Part shown: positions 31,804 to 41,780 of the stretch, piece by piece
Position numbering within the stretch: the stretch's first letter is position 1
How the letters are laid out: the number at the start of each line of letters is the position of its first letter
From: Streptomyces akebiae
GTDB taxonomy: Bacteria > Actinomycetota > Actinomycetes > Streptomycetales > Streptomycetaceae
Length of the DNA: 64,000 nucleotides
NCBI RefSeq assembly: GCF_019599145.1
Contig: NZ_CP080647.1
Span: forward strand, 1-64,000
Reading direction: 5' to 3'
The notes under the pieces: generated by a model
The model's input: the letters and a program-made list of their open reading frames with translations, nothing else
The model's database searches: none
What the model was told of the DNA's origin: nothing
Position numbers and translations under genes: made by a program

Positions 31804-32655
31804 TCAGCCGGCTGCGGCGGACCAGCGTGGATAGCTGCCCAGGAAGCGGACCTCCAGGCCACGGGCCTCGACGGCCGCCATGGCCAAGCGCAGCGGGCGG
31901 GTGTCGATGTGACCGTCGACGTCGAGGAACAGGTGGTAGCTGCCGAGCGCCCGGCCCGTCGGCCAGGACTGGATCCAGGACAGGGCGATGCCGAGGGTGC
32001 GGAACTCGTTGAGTACGTCGGGGACGAGGTCCGGGCCCGCGGCGCCCAATGAGACCAATAGGGACGTCCGCTCGCGTGCGGTCCGGGCCGGGTGGGACCA
32101 GCGGGGGGCCACCGACACGAACCGGGTCACGGCCCCCGCCTCCCGGCCGAGGCCGGTGGCGAGGATCCGCAGCCCGTACAGGCCGGCGGCCGGCGCGGCC
32201 GCGATGGCCGCGTGGCCGGGGAGGCCCGCCTCGGCTACCTCCCGGGCGGCCGCGGCGGTGGAGGCGGCGGTCCGGGTGCGGGCCCCGGGGAGCCGGGTGC
32301 GCAGCCAGTCCTCGCACTGGCCCAGCGCGTGCGGGTGGCTGTGCACCACGGTCACCTCCTCCACGTCGCCCTCGGCAGCCATCAGCGCGAAGGACACAGG
32401 CACCTCGACCTCGGCGTTGATGTGCATCTTCGCCGAGGCCAGCTGATCCATGGTGGCGGGTACGACGCCGCGCACCGAGTTCTCCAGTGGCACCACCGCC
32501 GCGTCGCACTCACCCCGTAAGGCCGCCTCCAGCGCGGCGGCCACGCTCGGGAACGGGCGGTGCGCCGGTTCCCGGTCCGGAGGGACCGTCGGCAGCAGCC
32601 GGCGCAGCGCGGTCTGCGTGAAGGTTCCCTCCGGACCCAGATAGGCGTACGTCAT
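31804..32655 (-). CDS. pheA: Prephenate dehydratase
   Basis: 283 residues. The catalytic domain shows YLGPEGTFTQTAL at the N-terminus, VPLENSVRGVV and the RFVSVAPR stretch in place of the usual TRF motif. The C-terminal ACT domain (TSLLVSLGAAGPDLVPDVLN, then IALSWIQSWPTG, YHLFLDVDGHID) replaces the normal ESRP-type phenylalanine site with IQSWPTG. It converts prephenate to phenylpyruvate. It is the last gene of the arylpyruvate operon, 9 bases after the SnoaL-like gene, so it is likely a dedicated copy supplying phenylpyruvate rather than the housekeeping enzyme. Confidence 0.88.
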   Translation of the reverse strand: MTYAYLGPEGTFTQTALRRLLPTVPPDREPAHRPFPSVAAALEAALRGECDAAVVPLENSVRGVVPATMDQLASAKMHINAEVEVPVSFALMAAEGDVEEVTVVHSHPHALGQCEDWLRTRLPGARTRTAASTAAAAREVAEAGLPGHAAIAAAPAAGLYGLRILATGLGREAGAVTRFVSVAPRWSHPARTARERTSLLVSLGAAGPDLVPDVLNEFRTLGIALSWIQSWPTGRALGSYHLFLDVDGHIDTRPLRLAMAAVEARGLEVRFLGSYPRWSAAAG

Positions 32656-32664
32656 CGTCGCCCG

Positions 32665-33087
32665 TCAGCTCTCGATCACACGGTGGAACGCGACGGTGTC
32701 GAAGATGTCCTCCATGCGGACGGCCCGTCCGTCGCGCAGGACCCAGGAGTGCACGAACGGCTGCGTCTCCGTGTGGCCGCTCAGGGAGGTGATGTCCCGG
32801 CGGCCGAAGACGACCACACGCTCGCCCTCCCGGATGAACTCGCCCGGATGCAGCCGCATGCCACCGAGGACGGTGGGCACATGCGCGAGGAACTCCTTGA
32901 CACCGGCGTGCCCGTACTTGGTACCGCCGAGGCCGTACTTGTCCATCCCCTCGGGGTGCACCCACTCGATGTCCGGGTCGAAGGCAGCCAGGAGCGCGCC
33001 CACGTCGCGGGCCGCGAAGGCGGCGTAGGCGGCGTGGATCGGTGCCAGCGGATCTGTGCTGTCCGTACTGCCGCGGCTGTCGGTCAT
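32665..33087 (-). CDS. SnoaL/NTF2-like protein
   Basis: 140 residues from the ATG at 33087. The NTF2-like cone fold is recognisable from HAAYAAFAARDVGALLAAFD, then PDIEWVHPEG, FLAHVPTVLG, VVVFGRRD and PFVHSWVLRDGRAVRMEDIF. Members act as isomerases, dehydratases or cyclases on polyketide and aromatic intermediates. Between a reductase and prephenate dehydratase it could dehydrate or aromatise a reduced quinone intermediate, as proposed for p-terphenyl pathways (inference). Confidence 0.8.
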   Translation of the reverse strand: MTDSRGSTDSTDPLAPIHAAYAAFAARDVGALLAAFDPDIEWVHPEGMDKYGLGGTKYGHAGVKEFLAHVPTVLGGMRLHPGEFIREGERVVVFGRRDITSLSGHTETQPFVHSWVLRDGRAVRMEDIFDTVAFHRVIES

Positions 33088-33104
33088 GACGGGAGCCGTT
33101 CCTT

Positions 33105-34028
33105 TCACTTCTTGAGGTGTTCGGGGTGCAGGGCCGCGAGGGTGCGCCGGATGCCCTCGTGCCACGGCACCTTGCACGGCCCGGTGAGCGAGCGGCGCAG
33201 CGTCGGGTCGAACTGGTAGGTCTCGCGGGTGACTTCGCTCGGTACGAGGTTCGCCTCGACCCCGGTGAGCTCTTCCAGGTAGCGGACGCAGTCGGTGATG
33301 CCGACGGACTCGTCGCCGCCCCAGTTGGTCAGGGTCACCGGGACGCTCGCCGCATTCCACAGGTGCGGGACCTGCTCGACGAGGTCGTCGATGTACAGCA
33401 GTGAGGTCCAGTTCTGGCCCTCCAGCGGGACCGGGATCGGCTCGCCCGCGAGCATGCGCTTGAAGTAGAGCATCGGCACACCTCCGTAACCGGCCGGCCC
33501 ATAGGCGATGTTGAGGCGGGCGATGACGGTCGGCAGGCCGAGGGTCTGCGCGAACGCCCGGACCGTGCCCTCGGCCGCGATCTTGACCACGGGGTAGGCG
33601 GGCAGCCAGTCGGCCTTGCCGTCCAGCGGGTCGGTCTCGGTGTACTTGTGGTCGAGGGTCTGGCGGGCGTACAGCGCGCCGGTGGATACGTAAAGGAAGG
33701 CCTCCGCGGTACGGCAGTGGGTCATCAGGCGCCCCGCGGCGACCGAGTTGGCCTCGACGGCCGCGTTGACGTCGCCGTCCTCGCCGCGGTTCACCGCGGA
33801 GTGGAAGACGTGGGTGAAGTCCTCCGGCAGGCCCTTCAGGGAGCCGGCGCCGGTGTCGTCCATGTCCCAGCGGAAGGTGCGGATGCCGTGGCGGGTCAGC
33901 TTCTCTTCGGCCCCGGGGGCGCCGAAGCGCCCCAGTGCCCACACCTCGTTGCCGTCGGCCAGCGCCTCGGCGACCGGTCCCGCCACCAGTCCTGTGGCAC
34001 CGGTCACCAGGATCTTCTTGCGGTTCAC
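33105..34028 (-). CDS. NAD-dependent epimerase/dehydratase-family reductase
   Basis: 307 residues. Extended short-chain dehydrogenase: [14 protein letters not shown] (GxxGxxG cofactor loop), [20 protein letters not shown] (Ser), [10 protein letters not shown] (YxxxK catalytic pair), [14 protein letters not shown]. It lies 37 bases after the adenylation enzyme gene and 17 bases before the SnoaL-like gene, so it is co-transcribed with them. The expected role is keto reduction or dehydration of the dimeric arylpyruvate product. Sugar epimerase activity is the alternative. Confidence 0.85.
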   Translation of the reverse strand: MNRKKILVTGATGLVAGPVAEALADGNEVWALGRFGAPGAEEKLTRHGIRTFRWDMDDTGAGSLKGLPEDFTHVFHSAVNRGEDGDVNAAVEANSVAAGRLMTHCRTAEAFLYVSTGALYARQTLDHKYTETDPLDGKADWLPAYPVVKIAAEGTVRAFAQTLGLPTVIARLNIAYGPAGYGGVPMLYFKRMLAGEPIPVPLEGQNWTSLLYIDDLVEQVPHLWNAASVPVTLTNWGGDESVGITDCVRYLEELTGVEANLVPSEVTRETYQFDPTLRRSLTGPCKVPWHEGIRRTLAALHPEHLKK

Positions 34029-34065
34029 GTACTGCCCCTCCTCGGGGGTCGGGGATCGCTTCGGT

Positions 34066-36822
34066 TCAGGCGTCGCCGAGGGCGCGGTCGAGTTCCTTGC
34101 GCAGGATCGACTGGAAGGACGCCACGTGGGTCGGGCCCATCAGCGTGTAGTGCTCGCCGGCTACGTCGATGTAGTGGTTCTCGCCGGTGGCGTGTTCGTC
34201 CCAGCGGCGCAGCTCGTTGTTGAGCCAGTCCTCCTTGGTGCCGCGCAGCGGGATGGCGTAGAAGACGCTCATCGAGCGGACTTCGCCGGCGGGCGAGTAG
34301 CCGCGTCCGAGGTTCGTGAGGCCGTCCGCGAGTTCCGCCCACGCCTTGAACCTCTCGAAGGTGAGGTCGAGTTCCGCGAGACGGCCCTCGGGCGCATGGT
34401 CGATGAAGTACGCGAGCTGCTCGTCCTTGGACAACGGCCTCAGCCTTGCGGGCAGTTCGAGGGACTGCTTCTTGTCGATCAGCTCCAGGAAGAACGCCAG
34501 GTTGGCGGCCGTCTCGACGAAGTCCAGCTCGTTCATGCGGTACTTGATGTGCGGCGGCAGGTTGAAGCTGCCGACGAAGTCGACGCGCTCGCCCTGCGCT
34601 TCGAGCACCTTGGCTATCTCGAAGGCGACCGCGCCGCCGTACGAGTACCCCGCGACGGCGTACGGGCCGTGCGGCTGGCGGGAGCGGATGGCTCTGACGT
34701 ACGTGTCGACCATCTCGGCGAAGCTCTCGAAGGGCCTCTCGCCGGGGTTGAAGCCGCGGGCACGCAGTGCGTAGAACGGCCGTTCGCCCACGAAGTACTT
34801 GGCGAGGTTGACGAAGACGAGGACCTCGCCGACGCCCGGATGGACGCAGAACAGCGGGGTCTTGTCGCCGGTGACCTGCATCGGCACGATCGGGTCGTAC
34901 TCCCCCTCGCCGTCCGCGGCCCCGTCGAGGTGAGCGGCCAGGGCACGCACGGTGGGGGCCCGCAGCACGGTGATGATCTGCAGGCCGTCCGCGCCGAGGC
35001 GCTGGGCGACCAGGGAACGCAGACGCAGGATGTCGAGTGAGGTGCCGCCCAGGTCGAAGAAGTTGGCGGTGACACTCATCCGGTCGGGGTCGGTGTCGAA
35101 CATCTCGGCGTAGATGTCGGCGAGGACTTTCTCCGTGTCGCCCCTGGGCGCGGTATAGCCGCCGAGCCGACGCAGAAGCAGGTCGTCGACGACACCCTTC
35201 ACTTCGTCGTACACCCCTGCCTCCAGCCGCTTGCGCATCAGCGCGCGCTGGATCTTGCCGAGGCTCGTCTTGGGGAAGGCGTCCTTCGGGAGCGGCAGGA
35301 TGAGTGCGGGCCGGAACCCCCAGTGCATGACGACGCTGCTGCGCACCGCGCTCAGCAGCCGGTACAGGGCGAGCTCGTCGTCGTCGGCGCACTCCGGATG
35401 GAAGGCGACCACGAGTTGCTCGGTGTCGCTGCCGGGGGCGCGGGTCGGGAAGGCGGCGACAAACGAGGGAGCCACGTCGTCGAGGCCTTCGAGGAGGGTC
35501 TCGATGTCGTGGCTGAAGTAGTTGACGCCATTGACGATGACGCTGTCCTTGGTGCGCCCCACGAGGGTGAGCCGACCGTCGTCGATCCTGCCGAGGTCCC
35601 CGCTGCGAAACCAGCCGTCGGGGGTGAAGGCGTCCTGTGTGGCCTGCTCGTTGTTGTAGTAACCAGCCGTGACCATCGGGCCGTTGAGCTGGAGCTCGCC
35701 CACGCTGCCCGCAGGCAGTTCGCGGTGCGTCTCGTCGGCGATGCGGATGCGCAGCCCCTCGACGGGCCGTCCGAGGTTGGCGAACTCCTGGCCCTGGTCG
35801 GCGGCCGGGAAATCGACGGAGTAGATGCTGCCGGCGCAGGTCTCCGACATGCCGAACGCGGGCCACAGGGCGTCAGCACGCAGCCCGTACGGGGCGAAGC
35901 GGCTGAGGAAGGTCTCGCCGGTGGTGCGGACGACGGCCTCACCGCCACTGATGACGTGCCGGAGCCGCGACAGATCGATCTCGTCGCCGTTCTCCTCGTC
36001 GAGCCGGTCCGCCTGCGGATTGATCAGCCCCAGCAGGAAGTTGGGGGTGAAGGTCATGGTGACGCCGAAGCCGGAGATGATCCGCAGGAAGTTCAGCGGC
36101 TCCTGGAGCACTACGGACGCTTCGACGTGCAGTTGGGTGCTGCCCGCGTACAGCGGCAGCAGGTGGCATTCGAGCAGGGCGGCCACATGGTCGAAGGAGA
36201 CCCAGTTGAGGCTGATGTCCTGCGGAGTCAGCCCGTGGTAGCCGTTCTTGGCGGCCATGGAGGCGAGCAGGTTGGCGTGGCTGAGCATCACGGCCTTGGA
36301 ACTGCCGGTGGAGCCGGACGTCAGCACGAGGACGGCGTCGTCCTTGGGATCGGCCTCGTGGAAGGAGTCCGCGAGGTGCTCGGCGCGCAGATCCTCCAAC
36401 GGGGCGACGGACAGGCCCTTGGCACGCGGGAGTTCGGCGGCGAGCGTGGCACTGGTGACGATCAGCGGATGGCCGAGGAGGGTGTCGACGTGCGTCAGCT
36501 GGGCCGCCCAACGCTCAGGGTCCCCGCCCAGGGCCGCCATGGGACAGGGCACGAACCCGCCGAGCTGGCAGGCCCAGAACGCGGCAAGGAACTCCCGCGG
36601 TTTCTCCAGGAGCAGGACGACCTTGTCCCTTGGCGCGAGGCCGCGTTCCCGAAGGCCGGTGAGGACCGAGCGGGCCTCGTCGAGGAGGCCGGAGTAGCTC
36701 TGTAAGGGGGCGTCCCGGTCGTCCGCGCCCCGCGGGTAGCGCAACCCGGACTCCGTGTGGTCCCGGGCGGCGTCGCACAACAGGTCCACGATGGTCCGCG
36801 TCCTCGTCACTGCTGTGGTCAT
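34066..36822 (-). CDS. NRPS-like arylpyruvate-condensing enzyme (A-T-TE)
   Basis: 918 residues in three domains. The adenylation domain (about 1-540) has [14 protein letters not shown] (about 167), [10 protein letters not shown] (about 322), [24 protein letters not shown] and [10 protein letters not shown]. The carrier domain has [13 protein letters not shown] with the phosphopantetheine Ser near 595. The thioesterase (about 640-918) has GYSYGGA with the nucleophile near 727 and a late His in GEHYTLM. There is no condensation domain. This A-T-TE layout is that of enzymes that activate and dimerise arylpyruvates to quinones or furanones (atromentin, ralfuranone, polyporic acid types). The co-transcribed prephenate dehydratase points to phenylpyruvate as substrate. 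Confidence 0.88.
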   Translation of the reverse strand: MTTAVTRTRTIVDLLCDAARDHTESGLRYPRGADDRDAPLQSYSGLLDEARSVLTGLRERGLAPRDKVVLLLEKPREFLAAFWACQLGGFVPCPMAALGGDPERWAAQLTHVDTLLGHPLIVTSATLAAELPRAKGLSVAPLEDLRAEHLADSFHEADPKDDAVLVLTSGSTGSSKAVMLSHANLLASMAAKNGYHGLTPQDISLNWVSFDHVAALLECHLLPLYAGSTQLHVEASVVLQEPLNFLRIISGFGVTMTFTPNFLLGLINPQADRLDEENGDEIDLSRLRHVISGGEAVVRTTGETFLSRFAPYGLRADALWPAFGMSETCAGSIYSVDFPAADQGQEFANLGRPVEGLRIRIADETHRELPAGSVGELQLNGPMVTAGYYNNEQATQDAFTPDGWFRSGDLGRIDDGRLTLVGRTKDSVIVNGVNYFSHDIETLLEGLDDVAPSFVAAFPTRAPGSDTEQLVVAFHPECADDDELALYRLLSAVRSSVVMHWGFRPALILPLPKDAFPKTSLGKIQRALMRKRLEAGVYDEVKGVVDDLLLRRLGGYTAPRGDTEKVLADIYAEMFDTDPDRMSVTANFFDLGGTSLDILRLRSLVAQRLGADGLQIITVLRAPTVRALAAHLDGAADGEGEYDPIVPMQVTGDKTPLFCVHPGVGEVLVFVNLAKYFVGERPFYALRARGFNPGERPFESFAEMVDTYVRAIRSRQPHGPYAVAGYSYGGAVAFEIAKVLEAQGERVDFVGSFNLPPHIKYRMNELDFVETAANLAFFLELIDKKQSLELPARLRPLSKDEQLAYFIDHAPEGRLAELDLTFERFKAWAELADGLTNLGRGYSPAGEVRSMSVFYAIPLRGTKEDWLNNELRRWDEHATGENHYIDVAGEHYTLMGPTHVASFQSILRKELDRALGDA

Positions 36823-38039
36823 GCGGGATGCCTTCTTCCTCTTCGTCGGCCGTCATGCCCGGGATCACCGGAACGGCGTGCCGAACGGCGTACGGAAAGT
36901 CGTTCAGATGTGCTGGTGAGTCACACTCGACCGCGCACGGAAAGAGCGGCGGTGACAGAGGCCGGGAAAGCAGGGAGGCGGCGCGGCGTGCGCGGCCCTC
37001 GCCTGAGAGCTAATAAGCGGAAGGGTCAGATCCGATTTTCGCCGGCTGATTAGGCAAGCACCTGTTCATCGTCCCCCGTCGACCAGGCCAGTCCCCGGAG
37101 CCACGACATCGGGGCTCCGAATACGCGCCAAGAATAAGAACCGACGGTCCGGCTTGTCAAAGAGTCAAAGAGGAAGCCGAAAGTGCCGGAAAAAGGGAAA
37201 AAAAGCCCGCCAAACCTCACTGGACGTGGGGGAGAACACACTGGCCCGGACGGAGTTCTGCGGAAAATCAACAAAGGAGTCCCATTTCGACCTGCGCGTC
37301 ATCGCTCCAGGAAACTTGCCCGTCACATTGCAACTTCCGGATGCGGCGCAATATTCGGTGCCGCTTTTCCTGACGGAGAGCGTAAGCAATCGAGACATGT
37401 ACCGGAGGAGGCGGCGCGGCAGCCGGATCCTTCCCTTCCGAGCGTCTGCGACCGATCCTCCGGGCTGCGACGGCTGCATCTGCACCGCACCGCACCGCAC
37501 CGCACCGCACCGCACCCGCGAGGAGATCGGCTCCAGACCACCGGCTCGACCCGGTCGACCCCCTTCCAGGAGTTCCCTATTTCGATCGACTCAGTTTTGG
37601 GAGCATTTTCACTGGCCAGTGCGTATATACAGGGCGCCGCAAACCACAGGAACGAAATTCAAACCGCGTCCAGCTCGGCCGCTTCGACGGTCGCGTCCCG
37701 CGTCGTGGCGTAGGAGATCAAGCGTGACGCATTCCGGCCGCGGGCGGACCGGCCCGCGGGGGGCTGCAAAGGAAGGCCGCCCCGGACAGCGCGACGGTCG
37801 TCCCTGACGTCTTTACGCCCCTGTCCGGAGCCGCCGGGGCCACAGGCCGTCCGGTCCGGTCCCCACGTTTCGTGGGGGCTTCCAGATGTCCGGAATCTGC
37901 GAGCCCGCTCATGGAGGGCGCCGAACCCCTCCAGCACACCCCCGCCCAGGCCCGGCGGCGGCTTCAGAAAGTCGTAGAACGCAACACCCCAACGATCCGA
38001 CACTTCTCTCCCAGAAGATCCATGAGCAAGACGGACGAC
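36823..38039. other. Long intergenic region, A-rich in part
   Basis: About 1.2 kb with no supported gene. From 37150 to 37400 the DNA is distinctly A-rich and lower in GC than its neighbours. The open frames here have no family features and overlap in several frames. The region must hold the promoter of the minus-strand arylpyruvate operon, but I cannot place a convincing -35/-10 pair. A pentamer repeat lies at 37481-37515. Confidence 0.4.
37481..37515. repeat. Pentanucleotide tandem repeat (CGCAC)n
   Basis: Six consecutive CGCAC units at 37486-37515 are preceded by one variant unit TGCAC. A repeat of five bases would shift frame if copy number changed, but no gene here depends on it. It may be a slippage tract in the regulatory region. 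Confidence 0.8.
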
Positions 38040-38377
38040 AACTCGGGAAAGCCTAGAGAAAGGAACGCAACTGGCTGCTCGACGCCAGCCCCGTGGTCCT
38101 CGTGGTCGGTGCGGTGGATCTGGAGCGGGCCCGCCCTCATGCCGCGGTTGCCGACCTCGTCACCCTCGCCTGCGGCTCCTGGGTCGGCCGTCCCGACCTT
38201 CAGCACGCGTTCTTCGAGGGGTACGCCGTCCGCTCACCGCCGAAGAGCAGTGGTCGCTGCGCTGCCTGTCTGTGCTGGATGCGGCGAGCGCCGTCTCGTG
38301 GGGGCCCCAACGGCGACGATGAGATCGTCGCCTGCGGGCGGGCCACGCTGGCCCGCCTGGAGGTGCAGGCCGCGTGA
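38040..38377 (+). pseudogene. Phosphotransferase (APH-like) C-terminal fragment
   Basis: The residues ERNWLLDASPVVLVVGAVDL, then LVTLACGSWVGRPDLQHAFF, TAEEQWSLRCLSVLDAASAV and GDDEIVACGRATLARLEV match the end of the kinase-like phosphotransferase family. They alternate between frames at about 38055, 38225 and 38310. The catalytic loop HxDxxxxN is missing. Its stop overlaps a GTG of the next gene (GTGA), an old operon junction. Confidence 0.6.
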
Positions 38378-38837
38378 GCGAGCAGCAGCATTTGAGTCCG
38401 GCGAACGCATGGTCCTGCTCCCGCCTGACGACGGGCGGATCCTGGCTGTGCGGCACAACGACACGTCCGAGACCTGTCCGGACCAGGTCACCGTGATCGG
38501 CAGAAAGCTGGAGAGCAGTGAGCCCTCGACGAGCGCGGCGCGCGAGCCGTACGAGGAGACCGCCGTCCGCGTCGCCGCCCAGGACCTGGAGATCTGCCAG
38601 ACGGTCCACTACCTCGGTCCCGACGGGGCGCGGGTGATCGGTGTGGTGTTCACCGCGCAGCAGTGGCATGGAGAGCCGTGCGACGCCGAACTGGACAAGC
38701 ACAAGGCCATGTTATGGATCGATCCCGGCAACCCGCCTACGGACTGCCACCCCTACACCCGGGAGGTCTTGGCGAACTTCATGGCGGGGCGGCTGTACCG
38801 GAACCCCACCGTGACGGCGAGCGGAGGTGGGGCATGA
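38374..38837 (+). pseudogene. NUDIX hydrolase, degenerate
   Basis: The original start is probably GTG 38374 (SEQQHLSPAN), with a frameshift near 38400 into the frame beginning MVLLPPDDGRILAVRHND. The Nudix box is damaged. GRKLESSEPSTSAA, then REPYEETAV, has Arg for the second Gly, one residue missing in the spacer and Ala for the last Gly. The rest (VHYLGPDGARVIGVVF, then DPGNPPTDCHPYTREVLA) is well conserved. Hydrolase activity is doubtful. An ATGA junction with the next gene is preserved. Confidence 0.65.
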
Positions 38838-39422
38838 CGGCCTCTCCTGATCCCGCCCCGCGCCCGGCTGTTGTCTCCGCTCCCCCGCAGGTCGCCCCCA
38901 GGCTCTGTGGCACCACCGCCCGTACCCGTTCTACGTGGCAGGCGAGGCGACAAGCGTGGCCGGATCTCCGGTGAGCAGCGTGGCCGTGCCCTATCTGGCC
39001 GTGGTTGAGCTGAACGCCTCCACCGCTCAGGTGCCCGCGCTGGCGTTCCTGTCGCAACTGCCCAGCCTGCTGGTCGCCTTGCACGCCGGGGCGCTGGCCG
39101 ACCGGCATCCCAAACGCCCACTCATGATCGGCGGTGACCTGGTGTGCGTGATCGTCCTGCTCACTCTGCCGCTCGCCGCGTTCGACTGGCTCACCTTCCA
39201 GCAGCTGGTGGCGGTCGCCTTCGTCCAGGCCACCGCCACGTCGTGCACGATGCCGCCGCCATCGCCCACCTCCCCGCCCTGCTGGACCGGTCGCTGCTCC
39301 AGCAGGGCAACTCCCGCATCGGGAGACTGTTTTCCCTTTCCGCCACGGCCGGCAGCGGCCTCGGCGCGGTGCTGCTCTCCGTCCTGAGGGCGGCCCGCGC
39401 ACTCCTCGCGGACGCTCTCACC
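38834..39422 (+). pseudogene. MFS transporter, N-terminal fragment
   Basis: Starts at ATG 38834 inside the NUDIX stop. Frameshifts near 38897 and 39246 break the transporter. Recognisable parts are LWHHRPYPFYVAGEATSVAG, then PVSSVAVPYLAVVE, LHAGALADRHPKRPLMIGGD (the MFS loop 2-3 motif) and HDAAAIAHLPALLDRSLLQQ. Homology ends at about 39422 (RALLADALT), where an ISL3 transposase tail is joined in frame. Only about four of twelve membrane helices remain. Confidence 0.75.
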
Positions 39423-39800
39423 GTCGCCGGATGGATCCTCCGCCGTCCGGACACCCTCACCGAGACAGAACAACTCCAGCTCAAGGCAGTCCGGGCGCAC
39501 TGCTCAGAACTCGACGCCCTCACCCGGCACGTGCGCTCTATCGCGACCATGCTCACCGAGCGCCAGGGCGAGCACCCACCCGACTGGCTCGACGCCGTCC
39601 GGCAGAACGACCTGCCCAGCCTCCACACCCTCGCCGCAGGCATCGACCGAGACCGCGACGCCGTCATCGCCGGCCTCACTCTGCCCTGGAGCTCAGGCGT
39701 CGTGGAAGGGCACGTCAACCGGATCAAGATGCTCAAGCGCCAGGTGTTCGGCCGGGCCGGCTTCCAGCTGCTGAGGAAGCGAGTCCTGCTCGCAGGATGA
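39423..39800 (+). pseudogene. ISL3-family transposase, C-terminal fragment
   Basis: From GWILRRPD onward this is the ISL3 C-terminus: HVRSIATMLTERQGEHPPDW, then LTLPWSSGVVEGHVNRIKML with the catalytic Glu, and KRQVFGRAGFQLLRKRVLLA up to its natural stop. The first three quarters are absent. It is fused in frame to the broken MFS gene, so one open frame (39144-39800) spans the junction. Confidence 0.82.
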
Positions 39801-39849
39801 GATCTGGCGCTGTGCGATAGATTGCGAGCGACACGAGAGAAGAGCTCGC

Positions 39850-40437
39850 ATGGACTCCCGCATCCCGCGGTTGCGACGCAAGCTGGCACGCATCCCCTAC
39901 GCCCCCAACCGAAGCCACTCCTTTGGGGAGGAGCGGCACGAATTTCGTCTCGGCCCCCGCCTCACCAAAGGTCAGGCAGACGCCTTTCAAGCCGAGCATG
40001 ACGTGGAACTCCCGCAGCCCTATCGAGACTTCCTCACCAACGTGGGCGGCAGTGGTGCGTCTCCGTACTACGGACTGATCCCGTTGAAGGACTGCACGCT
40101 CGTCACGATGAACTCCAGAGACGCCAGCACGGGCTCAAGAGGATTCAGCCGGGCCTATCGCCCCACCCGCCGTGGTGACCTGTTCCTACACGTCATCGAA
40201 CGCGGCTGCAGTGATCTCGTCCTCATAGGCATAACCGGCCCTCTCACCGGGCGCATGCTCATCGGCAACGCAGACGGCTTCTGGGGACCGAACGTCTCCT
40301 CAGCCCCGGATTTTCTCGCCTGGTATGAACGATGGCTCGACCACATGGCTGCCGGACAGGACAACCTGGCTCTTGAGCTCACCTCACCTCAGCTCCGAGC
40401 GCATCCGATTCGGCAGCGGCTCACTCGCTCGCCATGA
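39850..40437 (+). CDS. SMI1/KNR4 (SUKH)-family protein
   Basis: 195 residues. The SUKH fold is indicated by PRLTKGQADAFQAEHDVELP, then QPYRDFLTNVGGSGASPYYG, RGDLFLHVIERGCSDLVLIG and SSAPDFLAWYERWLDHM. Members are often immunity proteins against polymorphic or contact-dependent toxins, or general protein-interaction modules. No toxin gene is adjacent, so it may be an orphan left by rearrangement. It looks intact; a GAGAGAAGAG-like purine run precedes the ATG. Confidence 0.82.
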   Translation: MDSRIPRLRRKLARIPYAPNRSHSFGEERHEFRLGPRLTKGQADAFQAEHDVELPQPYRDFLTNVGGSGASPYYGLIPLKDCTLVTMNSRDASTGSRGFSRAYRPTRRGDLFLHVIERGCSDLVLIGITGPLTGRMLIGNADGFWGPNVSSAPDFLAWYERWLDHMAAGQDNLALELTSPQLRAHPIRQRLTRSP

Positions 40438-40516
40438 CCACTCCACAGAACCTGAGCCAGAACCGGTTGGAGTGAACGAAGCCAGCCACAGGTGCGTCGC
40501 GCCGGATCGCCTGCTT

Positions 40517-41030
40517 TCAGGCCTGGTCATCGGGCTTTTGGGCGCTGTCGTTGAGCGACTCCTCGCGGGAGGCCACAGTTCGTTCGAACAGGTACATTCC
40601 GACGATCTTCCCTTTGATCGCCACGCGTTGTCCCGACGACAGCCACTTGTCGCGTGACTCCTCGCCAAGCTGTACATAGAGGTATTGCGCGGTACGCAGT
40701 TTCCAGCCCACACTCTTCGATGCGCGAGAGCAGGTCACTGCGCGGCGAGAGAGGCACATCGGGCTGATCCAGCTTCATCCTGACCGTTGATGGCATGCCG
40801 AGGTCCTGTCCGGTGTTTCCATACGGGTTCAGGTTTCCTGAGCTGCGCTGATCGATCCCAGTCTCGAACCAGCCGTCACCGCGTTCGAACGCCAGGCGAG
40901 CCTGTTCCAAGATGGGGTCCTGGAATCGTTCCACGTACTCGCTCCACCGTTCGACAGCTGCGGTCTCCCGGGCCTCTGCCTGAGCTGCAAGCTCTTCCTG
41001 CCTGCTCTGCCACCGCTCTTGGAACCCCAC
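40517..41030 (-). pseudogene. Hypothetical protein, frameshifted
   Basis: The N-terminal frame (ERWQSRQEELAAQAEARETA, a coiled coil, to PLSPRSDLLSRIEE) and the C-terminal frame (GWKLRTAQYLYVQLGEESRD, then KWLSSGQRVAIKGKIVGMYL) join by a single-base shift near 40710. Together they would give about 165 residues. The family is unknown. It is either a pseudogene or carries one sequencing error. Confidence 0.5.
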
Positions 41031-41086
41031 CAGTGCCCCCTCACGTCAGCCTGCCACCGGGTGCGGTGGCCTATACAGCTCGCTGC

Positions 41087-41780
41087 CTACACCAGCCGAC
41101 TCGAATGGGGCAAGGCAATGATTTCTGCTCCTTCGAGCAAGGTCGCATGGTCACGCGCTCGCTCCGCGATGGCGTCGGCCAGGAGCGCGGTGATGTCGGC
41201 ATCATGGGGGGCGGCGTAGCTCTCGTAGTCGCTGACGTCGAACGGGATGTCCCTGGCGGTGACAGTCAAGCCGGGGAGGACGGTGGCCGCGCGGCCTTGC
41301 AGCTCGCTGTTGAGTCGGTCGGCGTCGCGGCCAGCGAGCCAGGTCCGGGTGTACGGACCGAGGCGGAGCAGGGTGTAGCCGGTGCCATCGCTGCGGCAGG
41401 CTTCGACGATGACGCCGTAGTGGGCCGGGGCCATGCCGACGTCCGTGGGGAGGTCCAGGCCCGCTGCGGCGTGGGTGAGCATCGCGTAGGCCGGCTGCCG
41501 GACACCGAGGATCGCGTCCGTCTGGCAGCGCAGCCAGCCCTTGCTGGTGTAGCCGAGCTCGTGGCCGTGGAGGTAGGCCACTGCGTGCGGGGTGTCGGGG
41601 TGAACCAGCGCAATGGCGATCGGCTCGGGTCCGTGGCAGTCACCGGGGCGAGTGTGCGCGCTCGATGAACGGGCCGACCCTCACGGCGACGTTCTGGGCG
41701 AGTCCGGGCGTCCACGCCTCCGGCTCGCGCAGCGCGGCGAGCATCGCGCGGAACGCGTCGACCACGGCCTGGTCTACTGG
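41087..41780 (-). pseudogene. Hypothetical protein, frameshifted
   Basis: The first part (VVDAFRAMLAALREPEAWTP, then NVAVRVGPFIERAHSPR) ends at a TGA near 41640. The continuation one base away (PEPIAIALVHPDTPHAVAYL, then HGHELGYTSKGWLRC, TWLAGRDADRLNSEL) runs to 41087. This makes about 230 residues in total. No family is recognised; residue patterns look like a soluble actinobacterial protein. Confidence 0.5.

Noticed and set aside
34025..35866. 613-codon minus-strand open frame over the A-T-TE gene
   Set aside because: It is an alternative frame of the same strand with Arg/Pro-rich composition and no domains; the 918-codon frame carries all adenylation, carrier and thioesterase motifs.
37481..37515. 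Short tandem repeat as a CRISPR array
   Set aside because: Units are five bases with no spacers.
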